A stretch of DNA of 64,000 nt from Sandaracinaceae bacterium (GCA_016712745.1 JADJQN010000015.1:434001-498000); one strand, 5' to 3'. Positions 54,099 to 63,656 are shown, numbered from the stretch's first letter. Notes: generated by a model not told the origin, from the sequence alone. A program made the numbers and translations.

Positions 54099-55443
54099 GG
54101 TGCACTTTCCGCGAGGAGCGAGACGAAACTATCGAGATCTGATTTTTTGTGGCGTTCCGTCACGGCGATAAGAAGATCGCGTTCGCGATTGTGATCGAAG
54201 CGCGCAAGGTCGATGCCGCCAAGCACACCCTTGTCCGCGATTGCGGCGAGCACGGCCGATGCCTTGCCCTTGTTGCAGCGCACCACGAACTCATTGAAGG
54301 TCGGCGCGCTGTAGGGAAGGGTGAACTTCCCGGTCGCGACGATGGCCTTCTTCAAATACTCGGCGTTGGCGAGGCAGACTTCGCCAATGTGCTTGAAACC
54401 ACTCTTTCCAAGCATCGCCGTGCGAATCGCGAAGGCGAGCGCGATGAGTCCGTGGTTGGTGCAGATGTTCGACGTCGCACGTTCGCGGCGAATGTGCTGC
54501 TCACGCGTCGAAAGCGTAAGCACGTAGCCGCGTTTGCCGCTTGCGTCGACGGTCTCACCGCAAAGACGGCCGGGCATCTGGCGTACGTACTCGGTCTTGC
54601 AGGTGAAGAGACCAACCCCAGGTCCGCCGAACTGGGGAGGCACTGCGAGTGACTGGCCTTCACCGACAGCGATGTCGACGCCGTACGAACCGGGCGGCTG
54701 CAAGAGCGAGAGTGCGTACGCTTCGTTCGTTGCAGTGATGAGCAAGGCGCCGTGCTTGGTCGCGAGATCGCGCAGCCCCGCGAGGTCTTCGACGCAGCCA
54801 AAGAATTGGGGTAGCCAACGACGATGGCATTTACGTCATCGCCCATTTGCGCCGCTACCGCCGCAAGGTCCGTGCGTCCATCGGCTGCGAGGTTGGCTGT
54901 CGTGAGCGTGATGCCTTGCTTCGCAACGTAGGTGTGAACCGTCTCGGTATATTCCGGATGAAGTCCCGCGCTCAGAATGGTGCGTGTGCGGCCGTTGATG
55001 CGTCGAGCCATGAGCACGGCTTCAGCTGTGGCGCTCGCACCGTCGTACATCGACGCGTTCGAGACATCCATGCCGAGCACTTCGCAGACGAGAGTCTGAA
55101 ATTCGAAAATCGCCTGCAATGTTCCTTGCGAAACCTCGGGCTGGTACGGCGTATACGCTGTGTAGAATTCACTGCGCAAAAGCAGCTGATCTACGGCGGG
55201 CGGAATGTGATGGTCGTACATTCCTCCGCCCAAAAACGAGAGAGCGCGCGCCGCTGTGTTCTTTTCCGAGAGGGCTTCCAGATGCCCCATCAGCGTCGCT
55301 TCATCGAGGCCTTTGCCGATGTTGAGCGGACGATCAAAGCGGTACTTGGCGGGGACAGACTCGAAAAGCGCGTCGACGGATTTGACGCCGATGCGCGCGA
55401 GCATGTCTTTGATTTCGTTTTCGGTATGGGGAAGGTAGCGCAT
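54095..55443 (-). CDS. gcvPA: Glycine decarboxylase P-protein subunit 1 (GcvPA), frameshifted
   Basis: The N-terminal half of the split pyridoxal-phosphate glycine decarboxylase. ATG 55443 begins MRYLPHTENEIKDML, typical for GcvPA, and the frame is good through NAIVVGYPN. There it goes out of frame; the protein resumes in the next frame with the expected GCVEDLAGLRDL and continues to the C-terminus. Inserting one T at AATTCTTTGG (about 54800-54807) restores NFFGC and gives 450 codons, the usual length. A single-base deletion is thus likely, real or by sequencing. gcvH is five bases upstream and the carboxyltransferase follows with an ATGA overlap. The partner gcvPB is not in the window. Confidence 0.87.
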
Positions 55444-55448
55444 GGCTT

Positions 55449-55841
55449 TCAGTGATCGAGGCTGGCGACGTACTTCTCGTACGCGTCGACATCCATAAGT
55501 GAATCGACTTCGCTCGGATTGCTGGGCTTCAGGACCATCATCCAGCCCTTGTCGTAGGCGCCTTCGTTGACGAGCTCGGGCTTGGCATCAAGAGCCTTGT
55601 TGGTCTCGACGACTTCGCCAGCGATCGGCGTGAAGAGCTCGCTCACCGCTTTGACCGACTCGATGTCGCCGAAGCGTTCGTGCGTGCCGAACTTCGTTCC
55701 CTTGGCGGGCAAGTCGACGAGCGTGATGTCGCCGAGCTGCTCGACCGCGTGACCGGTGATGCCGACGCGTACGAGGTCGCCTTCTTTGCGGGCCCACTCG
55801 TGGTCTTTGGTGTAGCGCAGGTCTTTCGGGTAGTTCGCCAT
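55449..55841 (-). CDS. gcvH: Glycine cleavage system H protein
   Basis: A 130-aa lipoyl carrier that shuttles the aminomethyl group between the P, T and L proteins. The lipoylation site is Lys64 in DIESVKAVSE, and the N-terminal YTKDHEWAR and GITGHAVEQLGDITLVDLP strands are standard. Length is normal for GcvH. It sits between gcvT (eight bases upstream) and gcvPA (five bases downstream) on the minus strand. Confidence 0.95.
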   Translation of the reverse strand: MANYPKDLRYTKDHEWARKEGDLVRVGITGHAVEQLGDITLVDLPAKGTKFGTHERFGDIESVKAVSELFTPIAGEVVETNKALDAKPELVNEGAYDKGWMMVLKPSNPSEVDSLMDVDAYEKYVASLDH

Positions 55842-55849
55842 GTTCTCGA

Positions 55850-56959
55850 CTAGTCCTTTTTACGTTTGTAGAACGGCGTCTTCACGACGACCGCATCGAT
55901 CACTTTGCCGCGAATCTCAATTCCGATTTTCGTTCCGACTTCGCTCATTGCGGTCGGCACGTATCCAAGGCCGATATTCTTGCCAACGGTGGGGCCAGGC
56001 GAGCCGCTGGTCACGATGCCGACATGTTTTGCAGCGGCGTCGGTGATGGGATATCCGTGACGACCGATGCCGCGGCCGGTCATCTCAAAGCCCACGATTT
56101 TGCGCGTGAGACCGGCTTCTTTGATCGCAGCGAGCGCTTCGCGTCCGACGAAATCGCCCTTGTCGAACTTCGTGACCCAACCAAGGCCCGCTTCGAGCGG
56201 ATTGGTCGTCTCATCGATGTCATTTCCGTAGAGCGACAAGCGAGCCTCAAGCCGCAGTGTGTCGCGTGCGCCCAAACCAATCGGCGCAAGACCGTGCTTC
56301 TTGCCGGCTTCCATCAAGGCACGCCAAAGCTTGGGCGCGTCGTTCCACGCACAGAAAAGTTCGAAGCCATCTTCGCCGGTATAGCCAGTACGGGCGACTG
56401 TGCAGTCCACGCCGCCTACTTGGTCCTTCGCAAAATGAAACGATGCAAGCTTCTGCGTCGACGCCGCACACTTCGCATCCCAGATCACGTCGGCTGCGCG
56501 CGGGCCCTGCAACGCGATGAGGGCGGTCTCTTCGCTCACATCGCGGAACTCACAATGGTCCTTGGCGGCCTTCTCGAAGTGCTTGGAAATCTTCTCGACG
56601 TTGCTCGCGTTGCAGACAACAAGAACCTTGGTAGGCGAATGACGGTAGATGATCAAATCGTCGAGGATGGTTCCCTCGGCGTTGCAGCACGCGGTGTAAC
56701 GCGCCTGGCCATCGGACAAGCCCTTGATGTCGTTGGTCACGAGATAATCGACGACCGCAATCGCGTGCTCGCCTTCGAGGATGAGCTCGCCCATATGGCA
56801 GACGTCGAAAAGACCGGCCGCATTGCGCACGGCATTGTGCTCGGCGATGACGCCTTCGTATTGGACGGGCATCTCCCACCCAGCAAACGGGACCATGCGT
56901 CCCCCCAACGCCACGTGTTCATCAAACAAAGGCGTACGTTTTTGGGGACCAGATTCCAC
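55850..56959 (-). CDS. gcvT: Glycine cleavage system T protein (aminomethyltransferase)
   Basis: Tetrahydrofolate-dependent aminomethyltransferase, 369 aa. The likely start is GTG 56959, reading ESGPQKRTPLFDEHVALGG next, because family members begin about 12 residues before TPLxxxHVALG and an AAGGAAG motif lies eight bases upstream; the longer frame adds 25 unrelated residues. Motifs: FAGWEMPVQY, RNAAGLFDVCHMGEL (folate/glycine-site Asp), ALQGPRAADV, RTGYTGEDGFEL, GLGARDTLRLEARL and the C-terminal EIRGKVIDAVVVKTPFYK. It heads the operon with gcvH, gcvPA and the carboxyltransferase. Confidence 0.94.
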   Translation of the reverse strand: MESGPQKRTPLFDEHVALGGRMVPFAGWEMPVQYEGVIAEHNAVRNAAGLFDVCHMGELILEGEHAIAVVDYLVTNDIKGLSDGQARYTACCNAEGTILDDLIIYRHSPTKVLVVCNASNVEKISKHFEKAAKDHCEFRDVSEETALIALQGPRAADVIWDAKCAASTQKLASFHFAKDQVGGVDCTVARTGYTGEDGFELFCAWNDAPKLWRALMEAGKKHGLAPIGLGARDTLRLEARLSLYGNDIDETTNPLEAGLGWVTKFDKGDFVGREALAAIKEAGLTRKIVGFEMTGRGIGRHGYPITDAAAKHVGIVTSGSPGPTVGKNIGLGYVPTAMSEVGTKIGIEIRGKVIDAVVVKTPFYKRKKD

Positions 56960-57059
56960 AGGCACCTTCCTTAAAGGCGTCGGGACATTAGACGGCCGAC
57001 CTATGGCTTTCAAGGGGACTGACTCGCGCCACAAAACATTTGTGAATCCCGGCGCTTAC

Positions 57060-58037
57060 TCACCCTAACGAGGGGAATACTTTGGCTACTTTCGCGGTCA
57101 GGTATGCGCCGTAAGTGCCGTCCAACGCGTCGAGGTCGAGATCGTCCCAGCGATGGGCGCGGGTCGCCGTTGGCGGGGCGATGCCGTCGATGGGTTCTAC
57201 GCGCGCGTCGTAGCTCGGGTCGAAGAAGAAGGGAAACGAAAGTCGGTCGCGGGTGCGCGGTGCAACCACGCGATGCGGCGTCGAGACATAGAGACCGCGT
57301 GTCATACGGTCGAGCATATCGCCGAGGTTGCAGACGAACGCGCCAGGGACTACGGGCACCGAGTTCCATCGACCGTTGTGCTTGACCTCAAGGCCGCCGA
57401 CCTCGTCTTGCTTGAGGAGTGTGATCAATCCGTAGTCGGTGTGCTCGCCTACGCCCCACGTTGCGTCCTCGCTCGTCGTAACCGCGGGGTAGTGAAAGAC
57501 GCGAAAGAGCAGAAGGGGATCGCGTGCGCAGCTTGTCGCGAAGTAGTCAGCATTGAGACCGAGGCTTAGCGCGATGCCACGCAGCACGGCATGCCCTAGC
57601 GATGTCATCGCCTCGATGTACTCGAGCACGGCTTCGCGCAGCTCAGGGGGGGACGTTGGGAAAAGGTTCGCTCCATGCATCGGCGTGCGCGCGAGAACGC
57701 GGGGGTCGGTCGCCGCGAGCTCGCTCCCGAAGTAGATGCCTTCCTTGCGATCAGGTTTTCCTGACGTGAGCTCCGCGCCGACTGGGAAGTAGCCACGCCA
57801 CGCGCGGCCTCCGTGTTGCATCGCGATGCGCATCTTCTCCTCGACTGGCAGCGCGAAGAAGTCTTGCGCCGCACGCTCGAGACTTGCCTCAAGCACCGGA
57901 TCGATCCCGTGACCGACTACGCAGAAAAAACCGTGCTCGCGACACGCTGCGCCAATCTGGTCTGCGACGGGGCGCATGTCGGCTCCTGGTGTGCGAAGCG
58001 CGGTGACATCGAGAACGGGAACCAACATCGGCGTCAT
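57060..58037 (-). CDS. 2-oxoglutarate/Fe(II) oxygenase, isopenicillin-N-synthase-like
   Basis: A 325-aa non-heme iron oxygenase. ATG 58037 is used, though ATG 58028 is equally possible. The DIOX_N part (PVLDVTALRTPGADM, HGFFCVVGHGID, RAWRGYFPVG) leads to the double-stranded beta-helix with GEHTDYG (His199, Asp201) and TPHRVV (His255), and a likely 2-oxoglutarate Arg at RLSFPFFF (Arg265). FAD-independent hydroxylation or ring formation is typical; the substrate is unknown. It is divergent from the D-aminoacylase gene at 58156. Confidence 0.88.
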   Translation of the reverse strand: MTPMLVPVLDVTALRTPGADMRPVADQIGAACREHGFFCVVGHGIDPVLEASLERAAQDFFALPVEEKMRIAMQHGGRAWRGYFPVGAELTSGKPDRKEGIYFGSELAATDPRVLARTPMHGANLFPTSPPELREAVLEYIEAMTSLGHAVLRGIALSLGLNADYFATSCARDPLLLFRVFHYPAVTTSEDATWGVGEHTDYGLITLLKQDEVGGLEVKHNGRWNSVPVVPGAFVCNLGDMLDRMTRGLYVSTPHRVVAPRTRDRLSFPFFFDPSYDARVEPIDGIAPPTATRAHRWDDLDLDALDGTYGAYLTAKVAKVFPSLG

Positions 58038-58155
58038 TGTGGCCAATTCGCAGGCGCGTTCACAAGAGCTGCGTGGTGGAACACGCCGTCGAATCCACTA
58101 GCCGTTAGCGGGGTGGGGTGTTTCACTTCCTGCGTCGTTGACCAGAGGAGTGGGC

Positions 58156-59913
58156 ATGCTGCACGAGATCGTCATTCGAAACGGAACTGTCGTAGATGGG
58201 ACGGGAGCCGCTCCGTTCGTCGCGGATGTTGCGATTGATGGCGGAAAGATCTCGGCCATTGGCAAAGTCGATGGGAAGGGCACCCGCGAGATCGATGCCG
58301 CTGGCGCGATTGTCACCCCAGGCTTCGTCGACATTCACACTCACTACGACGGACAGATTTCATGGGACGCGGATCTCATGCCTTCCTCGCAGCATGGCGT
58401 GACAACGGTCGTGATGGGCAACTGCGGTGTCGGGTTCGCGCCTTGCCGCGCGGCGGACCGCGATGCGCTGATCGCGTTGATGGAAGGTGTTGAAGATATA
58501 CCGGGTTCCGCTCTTGCCGAAGGCATCAAGTGGGAATGGGAGACCTTCGCCGAGTATATGGACGCGCTTTCCAAGACGCCGCGCACTATCGATTTCGGAA
58601 TGCACGTTCCGCACGATGCGCTGCGCGTATTCGTCATGCGCGAGCGGGCGATCGCTGGCGAAGTGGCGACCGACGATGACATCACGAAGATGCGCGATGA
58701 GTTACGTCGTTCGCTTGAGGTTGGTGCGCTCGGATTCACGACTGGGCGCAGCGACAATCATCGTTCGCGCAGTGGCGACGCGACGCCTGCGGCAGAAGCC
58801 AACACGCGCGAGCTCGTTGGTATCGCACAGGCGTTTGACGGACTGTCGTACGGCGTGTTGCAGGCTGTCTCTGATTTCAACATGGCCCAGGGGCCCGATC
58901 AGTTTGACGCCGAGTTCGACGTGCTTGAGCGGATGGCGGAGGCGGCGCCGGGGCATCGGATAAGTTTTTCTCTGATGCAGCGCGATCAAGAAGCCGGGCA
59001 GTGGAAGCGCATTCTGACGCGCGTAGAGAATGCGGCGGCGCACGGCATTGCGGCGCGCGTGCAAGTCGCGCCTCGCGGGATTGGCGTGCTTCTCGGCTTC
59101 GAGGCCACCTTCCATCCCTTTATGGGCTTTCCCAGTTACAAGGCAATTTCGCATCTTCCTCTCGCAGAGCGCGTTGCGAAAATGCGCGAGCCGGAATTTC
59201 GCGCGCGCCTTTTGTCGGAGAAAAGCGAGCGAGTCGCGGGTGACGGCAGTGCGCTGCCCCCGGTCGCCGATTGGGTGCTCTCACAGCTGCACGTGCTGTC
59301 GTTCCGAATGTTTCGTCTTGGTGAAAACCCGAGCTACGAACCGTTGCCCACCGCATCGCTCGGTGCTGAAGCCAAAGCGAAAGGCATCGCGCCGCTTGAG
59401 GCCATTTTGGATGCGCTGCTCGAGAACGAGGGCCGCGAGCTGCTCTACTTCCCCGTCTACAACTACACCGGCATGAATCTCGACACCGTTCACGAGATGC
59501 TCACGCATCCGCTCGCGCTCCCCGGTCTCTCGGACGGAGGCGCGCACGTAGGCACAGTGTGCGACGCGAGCTTCCCCACCTTTCTGTTGACGCATTGGGT
59601 GCGTGACCGCGCGAAGGACCGCATCGCCCTCGAGCGCGCCGTTCAGATGCTTTCGAACGACACCGCCGTTCACATGGGCCTGCGTGATCGCGGGCGCATC
59701 GCTGTCGGTCTGCGCGCCGACATCAATGTCATCGATATGGACCGCCTGCGCTTGCGCCGCCCCAGGCTCGTGGCCGATTTGCCTGCGGGTGGAAAGCGCC
59801 TGCTGCAAGACGCCGAAGGCTACCGCGCAACATTGGTTTTCGGCACCGTCATCGCCGAGAACGGCCTACTCACCGGCGCGCGTCCCGGGCGATTGGTTCG
59901 CGCCCAAGCATGA
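58156..59913 (+). CDS. N-acyl-D-amino-acid deacylase (D-aminoacylase), amidohydrolase family
   Basis: A 585-aa amidohydrolase. ATG 58156 follows AGAGGAG; the longer frame from TTG 58138 is less likely. Metal site HTHYDGQ near residues 66-72, GNCGVGFAPC near 95-105, the N-terminal IRNGTVVDGTG and FVADVAIDGGKI strands, SDGGAHVGTVCD near 462-473 and a closing RGRIAVGLRADINVID are typical of D-aminoacylase/DAN-type enzymes. It would release D-amino acids from N-acylated forms. The gene overlaps the MFS transporter start by four bases (ATGA), so the two form a unit. Confidence 0.88.
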   Translation: MLHEIVIRNGTVVDGTGAAPFVADVAIDGGKISAIGKVDGKGTREIDAAGAIVTPGFVDIHTHYDGQISWDADLMPSSQHGVTTVVMGNCGVGFAPCRAADRDALIALMEGVEDIPGSALAEGIKWEWETFAEYMDALSKTPRTIDFGMHVPHDALRVFVMRERAIAGEVATDDDITKMRDELRRSLEVGALGFTTGRSDNHRSRSGDATPAAEANTRELVGIAQAFDGLSYGVLQAVSDFNMAQGPDQFDAEFDVLERMAEAAPGHRISFSLMQRDQEAGQWKRILTRVENAAAHGIAARVQVAPRGIGVLLGFEATFHPFMGFPSYKAISHLPLAERVAKMREPEFRARLLSEKSERVAGDGSALPPVADWVLSQLHVLSFRMFRLGENPSYEPLPTASLGAEAKAKGIAPLEAILDALLENEGRELLYFPVYNYTGMNLDTVHEMLTHPLALPGLSDGGAHVGTVCDASFPTFLLTHWVRDRAKDRIALERAVQMLSNDTAVHMGLRDRGRIAVGLRADINVIDMDRLRLRRPRLVADLPAGGKRLLQDAEGYRATLVFGTVIAENGLLTGARPGRLVRAQA

Positions 59914-61166
59914 GCGCTCCCGCAAGCACCACGGTGGTCGACACCTATCACCGTAAGCTCATCGTCTTTCTCTCCGTCGCGACCTTCTTCGAGGGCTACG
60001 ACATGTTCGCTCTCGCGCAGATCTTGCCGAATTTGCGCGCGGAATTTCATCTCGACGAAACGCAGGCCGGCATCCTGCTTTCAATCGTGAGCGCCGGCAC
60101 CGTGCTCGCGGGCTTTCTCGTGCGCCTCGCGGATCGCGTCGGCCGCAAGACGGTGCTGTCGATCACAATCGCGGGCTACACGATTTTCTCGCTGCTCACC
60201 GCGCTCTCGCCGAACATCTACGTGTTCGCGCTCGCGCAACTACTCGCGCGCATCTTTCTGATCGGCGAGTGGGCGGTGGCGATGGTTATCGCTGCCGAAG
60301 AGTTCCCCGCCGAGAAACGCGGCACGCTGATCGGTGTGATTCAGGCGTGCGCCACTTTCGGCGGTATCGCCTGCGCGGCGTTGGTGCCCTTTTTAGTGAG
60401 GACGTCGCTGGGCTGGCGCGCGGTTTACGTCGCGGGGGCGATACCGCTTCTCCTGGTCGCGGTAGCGCGACGCGGTCTGCGCGAGACGCGACGGTTCACG
60501 GAGCAAGTCAAGGACCGCCCAGCGGACGCCAATGGCGCTCTCGCGCGCGGACGCCTCGTGGCAATGCTAAGAGGTCCTTACCGCGTGCGCATCATCCAGC
60601 TCGGTATCATCTGGTCCTTGAGCTACATCTGCACGCAGGCCGCGACCATGTTCTGGAAAGAGTTCGCGGTGCACGAGCGCGCGTTCACCGACAAGGAAGT
60701 CGGTGGCTCGCTCACGATTGCTGCGATTGTTGCGATGCCGATCGTCTTTTACTCGGGGCGCATTCTCGACGTGCTCGGCCGGCGTGTGGGCGGGGCACTC
60801 GTCTTCATCGTGGCTGCAGTAGGCGTCGCGCTAGCCTATCTTTTGCACGGGCGCGTCGAGCTCACGATTGGCCTCGTGCTGGCCATCGCGGGCACAAATG
60901 CGGTGCTTCCTCTGCTCAATGCCTATACAGCCGAGCTCTTTCCCACCGAGATGCGCGCCGATGCGTTCGCTGTTTCGAACAATGTCTTGGGTCGCATTGG
61001 CTATGTGCTCGCGCCGACGTTGGTTGGCGTCGTCGCGCAGCGCACCAGCTGGAGCTTCGCCGTTTCATGCACGAGCCTAAGCTTGCTGCTCGCGATCGCC
61101 TTGTTGTGGAAGGTCATGCCCGAGACCAAAGGACGCGAGCTCGAAGAGACCTCGCGCGTTAGCTAG
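59910..61166 (+). CDS. MFS transporter coupled to the D-aminoacylase
   Basis: A 418-aa, 12-helix transporter of the sugar/aromatic-acid MFS type. The N-terminal FFEGYDMFALAQILP, the motif A loop LADRVGRKTVLS, the GEWAVAMVIAAEEFPAEKRGT segment and AYTAELFPTEMRADAFA in the second half match that family. The ATG overlaps the aminoacylase stop by four bases, so it probably carries the enzyme's substrate or product, an inference. Ends 13 bases before the next transcription unit region. Confidence 0.88.
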   Translation: MSAPASTTVVDTYHRKLIVFLSVATFFEGYDMFALAQILPNLRAEFHLDETQAGILLSIVSAGTVLAGFLVRLADRVGRKTVLSITIAGYTIFSLLTALSPNIYVFALAQLLARIFLIGEWAVAMVIAAEEFPAEKRGTLIGVIQACATFGGIACAALVPFLVRTSLGWRAVYVAGAIPLLLVAVARRGLRETRRFTEQVKDRPADANGALARGRLVAMLRGPYRVRIIQLGIIWSLSYICTQAATMFWKEFAVHERAFTDKEVGGSLTIAAIVAMPIVFYSGRILDVLGRRVGGALVFIVAAVGVALAYLLHGRVELTIGLVLAIAGTNAVLPLLNAYTAELFPTEMRADAFAVSNNVLGRIGYVLAPTLVGVVAQRTSWSFAVSCTSLSLLLAIALLWKVMPETKGRELEETSRVS

Positions 61167-61215
61167 CAACGCGCAGCGTTTGCTGGCGATAAGCCCCCGG
61201 GAGACGGAGGGCAAC

Positions 61216-62469
61216 ATGGAAGGCAACACCGAGCCAATCACGCTTGGCGCATTGGCCAAGGGCGCGGTTCTCCTGCTCCTCGCAGGCAGCGGTGAGCCAA
61301 GGCGCTTGGCGATCTTGAATCGTCCGCTTCGAGTCGGAAGCGCGGACGACAACGACATCGTCTTCGATGACCGAGCGGTGAGCGCACACCACTGCGTCCT
61401 TCAACCCACGGACGAAGGCGTGTTGGTGCGAGACCTTGATAGTCGCAACGGCACATGGGTCGACGGCGTGCGGGTCATGATCGGCCGTGTGCGGGCAGGA
61501 GCACGCGTTCGCGTGGGACGCACGGATCTACTATTGGTCACTAGCGCTCCTGCCAACAGCGCCAGCGCCGATGGCTTGGTGTCGGCTTCGAACGCGATGT
61601 GCCGGGTGCTCGCCGAGGTCGACCGCTTGGCCAAGCTCACTTGGCCAGTTCTTGTCCTCGGTGAGAGCGGCGCAGGAAAAGAAGGCGTCGCCCGCGCTCT
61701 GCATTTGCGCAGCGCCCGCGCAAGCAAACCTTTTGTCGCCATCAATGCGGGCAGCATCACGCGTGAGCTCGTCGAGAGCGAGCTCTTTGGACACGAGAGG
61801 GGCGCGTTTACCGGCGCGCTCCAGCAGCACCGCGGCGTTTTCGAGCAAGCGCATACGGGTACGCTCTTTCTGGACGAGATAGGCGAGCTACCACTGGCGA
61901 TGCAAAGCCGCCTGCTGCGCGTGCTCGAGACCTGGGAAGTGCGACGCGTTGGATCGCCCAGCGTGATTCGAGTGGACGTTCGCTTGGTGTGCGCGACGCA
62001 TCGAGATCTTCGCGCCATGGCCGCTGAGCATCAGTTCCGCATGGACCTTTACTATCGACTCACACGTCTGATCATCGACATACCGCCGCTGCGTTCGCGC
62101 CCGGAAGATGTGCGCGCATTGGCGACGCATTTCTTGCGCGCAATTGAGGTTGATCTTGGACCGCGCGAGCTTACGCCCGCAGCTATGAATCGCTTGCTCG
62201 ACTACGATTGGCCGGGCAACGCGCGTGAGCTTCGCAACGTGCTTTCGGGTGCTGCGGCTTTTACCTCTTCCGTGATTGACGCTCACGATATCGACACGGC
62301 GCTTTCGCGCATCTCAAGCATCCCGCCTCAGCCGATGCTCGCTGATGATCTCGAGCGCGTGCTTGCCGAGCATGCCGGTAACTATTCAGCCGCGGCGCGT
62401 GCGCTCGGCATCCCGCGTTCAACCTTGCGCGACAGGCTACGTCCCGTCGCGAAATCGACGGAGCCTTAG
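61216..62469 (+). CDS. Sigma54-dependent activator with FHA domain
   Basis: A 417-aa regulator: FHA domain (about 20-95, with RPLRVGSADDNDIVFDD, SAHHCVL and SRNGTWVDG), sigma54-interaction AAA domain (about 120-335) with Walker A GESGAGKE, an intact GAFTGA loop, FLDEIGELPL Walker B and an arginine finger region, and a C-terminal Fis-type helix-turn-helix (YSAAARALGIPRSTLRDRL). The FHA domain replaces a receiver, so activation would come through a phosphothreonine protein, fitting the Ser/Thr kinases in the genome. ATG 61216 has a GGAGGG motif. Overlaps the convergent GT2 gene by 33 bases. The regulon is unknown. Confidence 0.92.
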   Translation: MEGNTEPITLGALAKGAVLLLLAGSGEPRRLAILNRPLRVGSADDNDIVFDDRAVSAHHCVLQPTDEGVLVRDLDSRNGTWVDGVRVMIGRVRAGARVRVGRTDLLLVTSAPANSASADGLVSASNAMCRVLAEVDRLAKLTWPVLVLGESGAGKEGVARALHLRSARASKPFVAINAGSITRELVESELFGHERGAFTGALQQHRGVFEQAHTGTLFLDEIGELPLAMQSRLLRVLETWEVRRVGSPSVIRVDVRLVCATHRDLRAMAAEHQFRMDLYYRLTRLIIDIPPLRSRPEDVRALATHFLRAIEVDLGPRELTPAAMNRLLDYDWPGNARELRNVLSGAAAFTSSVIDAHDIDTALSRISSIPPQPMLADDLERVLAEHAGNYSAAARALGIPRSTLRDRLRPVAKSTEP

Positions 62470-63132
62470 GTCGAAGAGATCTTTCGCGACGCCAAGCACT
62501 CGCCTGATGCCGGTGGACTTCGATACGCCTGCGCGGCGCGGCAGGCACGGCACCGTGACCGTGGAGACTCTTCGATCCGCAGCCAACATGCGAATCGGAA
62601 ACTCAAAATTCAAGAAGAAGGTATCAGGCGGCAGATCCTCGGGCACGAAGAGGGAGCTGCGAAACAAGTAGGGTCCATCGCTGCTGAGTTTCACGCCGTG
62701 AACCAGCCGAATGAGTGCACGCACGCCCCACGAAAGGACTTTGCGATCGAGACCGTCGTCGCGATGGTCGTAAACCGAGAGCACGATATCCGCGCCATCG
62801 CGCACGGCTGCGGCGCGCAAGATGCCCACGGCTTGCGGCGGCACCTGGCCATCGGCCGGAAGGAAGGTGATCCACCGCGATTGCGCTGCGATGACGCCGG
62901 ACTTGAGTGCTGCGCCAATGCCGCGATTGGTTTCGTGACGCACGACCACGTGGTTCGTGTCCGCGAGGGCTGCGCGCGCGGAATCCGCCGTCCCATCCGT
63001 CGACCCGTCGTCGACGAATACGATGCGTGCCCCGGGTTCGTGTGCGTCGAGCCAGGCGCGCACTTCACGAAGCACGGACGGAATGTTCTCTGCCTCATTG
63101 AACGCAAAGATGACGACCGCAAGCTCGTTCAC
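62437..63132 (-). CDS. Family 2 glycosyltransferase
   Basis: A 231-aa GT-A enzyme of the dolichyl-phosphate-mannose-synthase-like group. Start GTG 63132 overlaps the acetyltransferase stop by four bases (GTGA). The N-terminal NELAVVIFAFNEAENI, the FVDDGSTDGTADSA loop and the metal-binding LPADGQVPP motif are typical. No membrane helix is seen. It forms an operon with the hexapeptide acetyltransferase, suggesting sugar modification of a surface polymer. The sugar donor is unknown. Confidence 0.88.
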   Translation of the reverse strand: MNELAVVIFAFNEAENIPSVLREVRAWLDAHEPGARIVFVDDGSTDGTADSARAALADTNHVVVRHETNRGIGAALKSGVIAAQSRWITFLPADGQVPPQAVGILRAAAVRDGADIVLSVYDHRDDGLDRKVLSWGVRALIRLVHGVKLSSDGPYLFRSSLFVPEDLPPDTFFLNFEFPIRMLAADRRVSTVTVPCLPRRAGVSKSTGIRRVLGVAKDLFDLRLRRFRDGT

Positions 63133-63656
63133 GTCGGCCGCTCGCGCAAAAGCTTCGCCGGAACGCCCGCGACAACGCAATAGGGCGCCACATCGCGACT
63201 CACCACGGCGCCGGCCGCGATCTGAGCCCCGCGGCCGACCGTGACGCCTGGCATGATGATCGAACCGATTCCGAGATCCGCATCGTCGTCGATGACAACG
63301 GGCGCAAACACTACCGGCGAAAATAGAATGGGCGTGCTGCGTCCCGTTTCACTGTGCGTGGATGTCAGAATTTTCACTCCGGGGCCGATACCCACCCGCT
63401 CGCCAATCGTGATGCCTCCGGCCGAATGGAAGAAGCATTGCTGGCCGATCCAAGTCTGCGCGCCGATGCGCATCTGGTTTTGGTGGTAGCCCTTCAAAAT
63501 TGTTTGGTGGCCCACGTAGACGTTTTCACCGAGGTGCACGTTCTCGGGATGGAAGACCAAGACGCCTTCTTCGAAGACGCAATCAGCCCCGCAAGAAGCC
63601 AAATCTTCCGGGCGGAAGCGCCCGTTTCCATGGCTGCGATGGCGGCGTTCAGACAT
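63129..63656 (-). CDS. Hexapeptide-repeat acetyltransferase (LbH family)
   Basis: A 175-aa left-handed beta-helix acyltransferase. ATG 63656 is preferred, with AGGAAG six bases upstream. The imperfect hexapeptides (e.g. VHLGENVYVGHQTI, IGAQTWIGQQCFFHSAGGITIGERVGIGPGVKI, LGIGSIIMPGVTVGRGAQIAAGAVVSRDV) and the closing VVAGVPAKLL are typical, as is a His in LTSTHSE near the active site. It should acetylate a sugar or amino sugar. The acceptor is unknown; the coupled GT2 suggests a surface glycan. Confidence 0.9.
   Translation of the reverse strand: MSERRHRSHGNGRFRPEDLASCGADCVFEEGVLVFHPENVHLGENVYVGHQTILKGYHQNQMRIGAQTWIGQQCFFHSAGGITIGERVGIGPGVKILTSTHSETGRSTPILFSPVVFAPVVIDDDADLGIGSIIMPGVTVGRGAQIAAGAVVSRDVAPYCVVAGVPAKLLRERPT

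Noticed and set aside
54095..55443. Two separate genes for the gcvPA region
   Set aside because: The two frames join into one normal-length GcvPA after one added base, so they are fragments of one gene.
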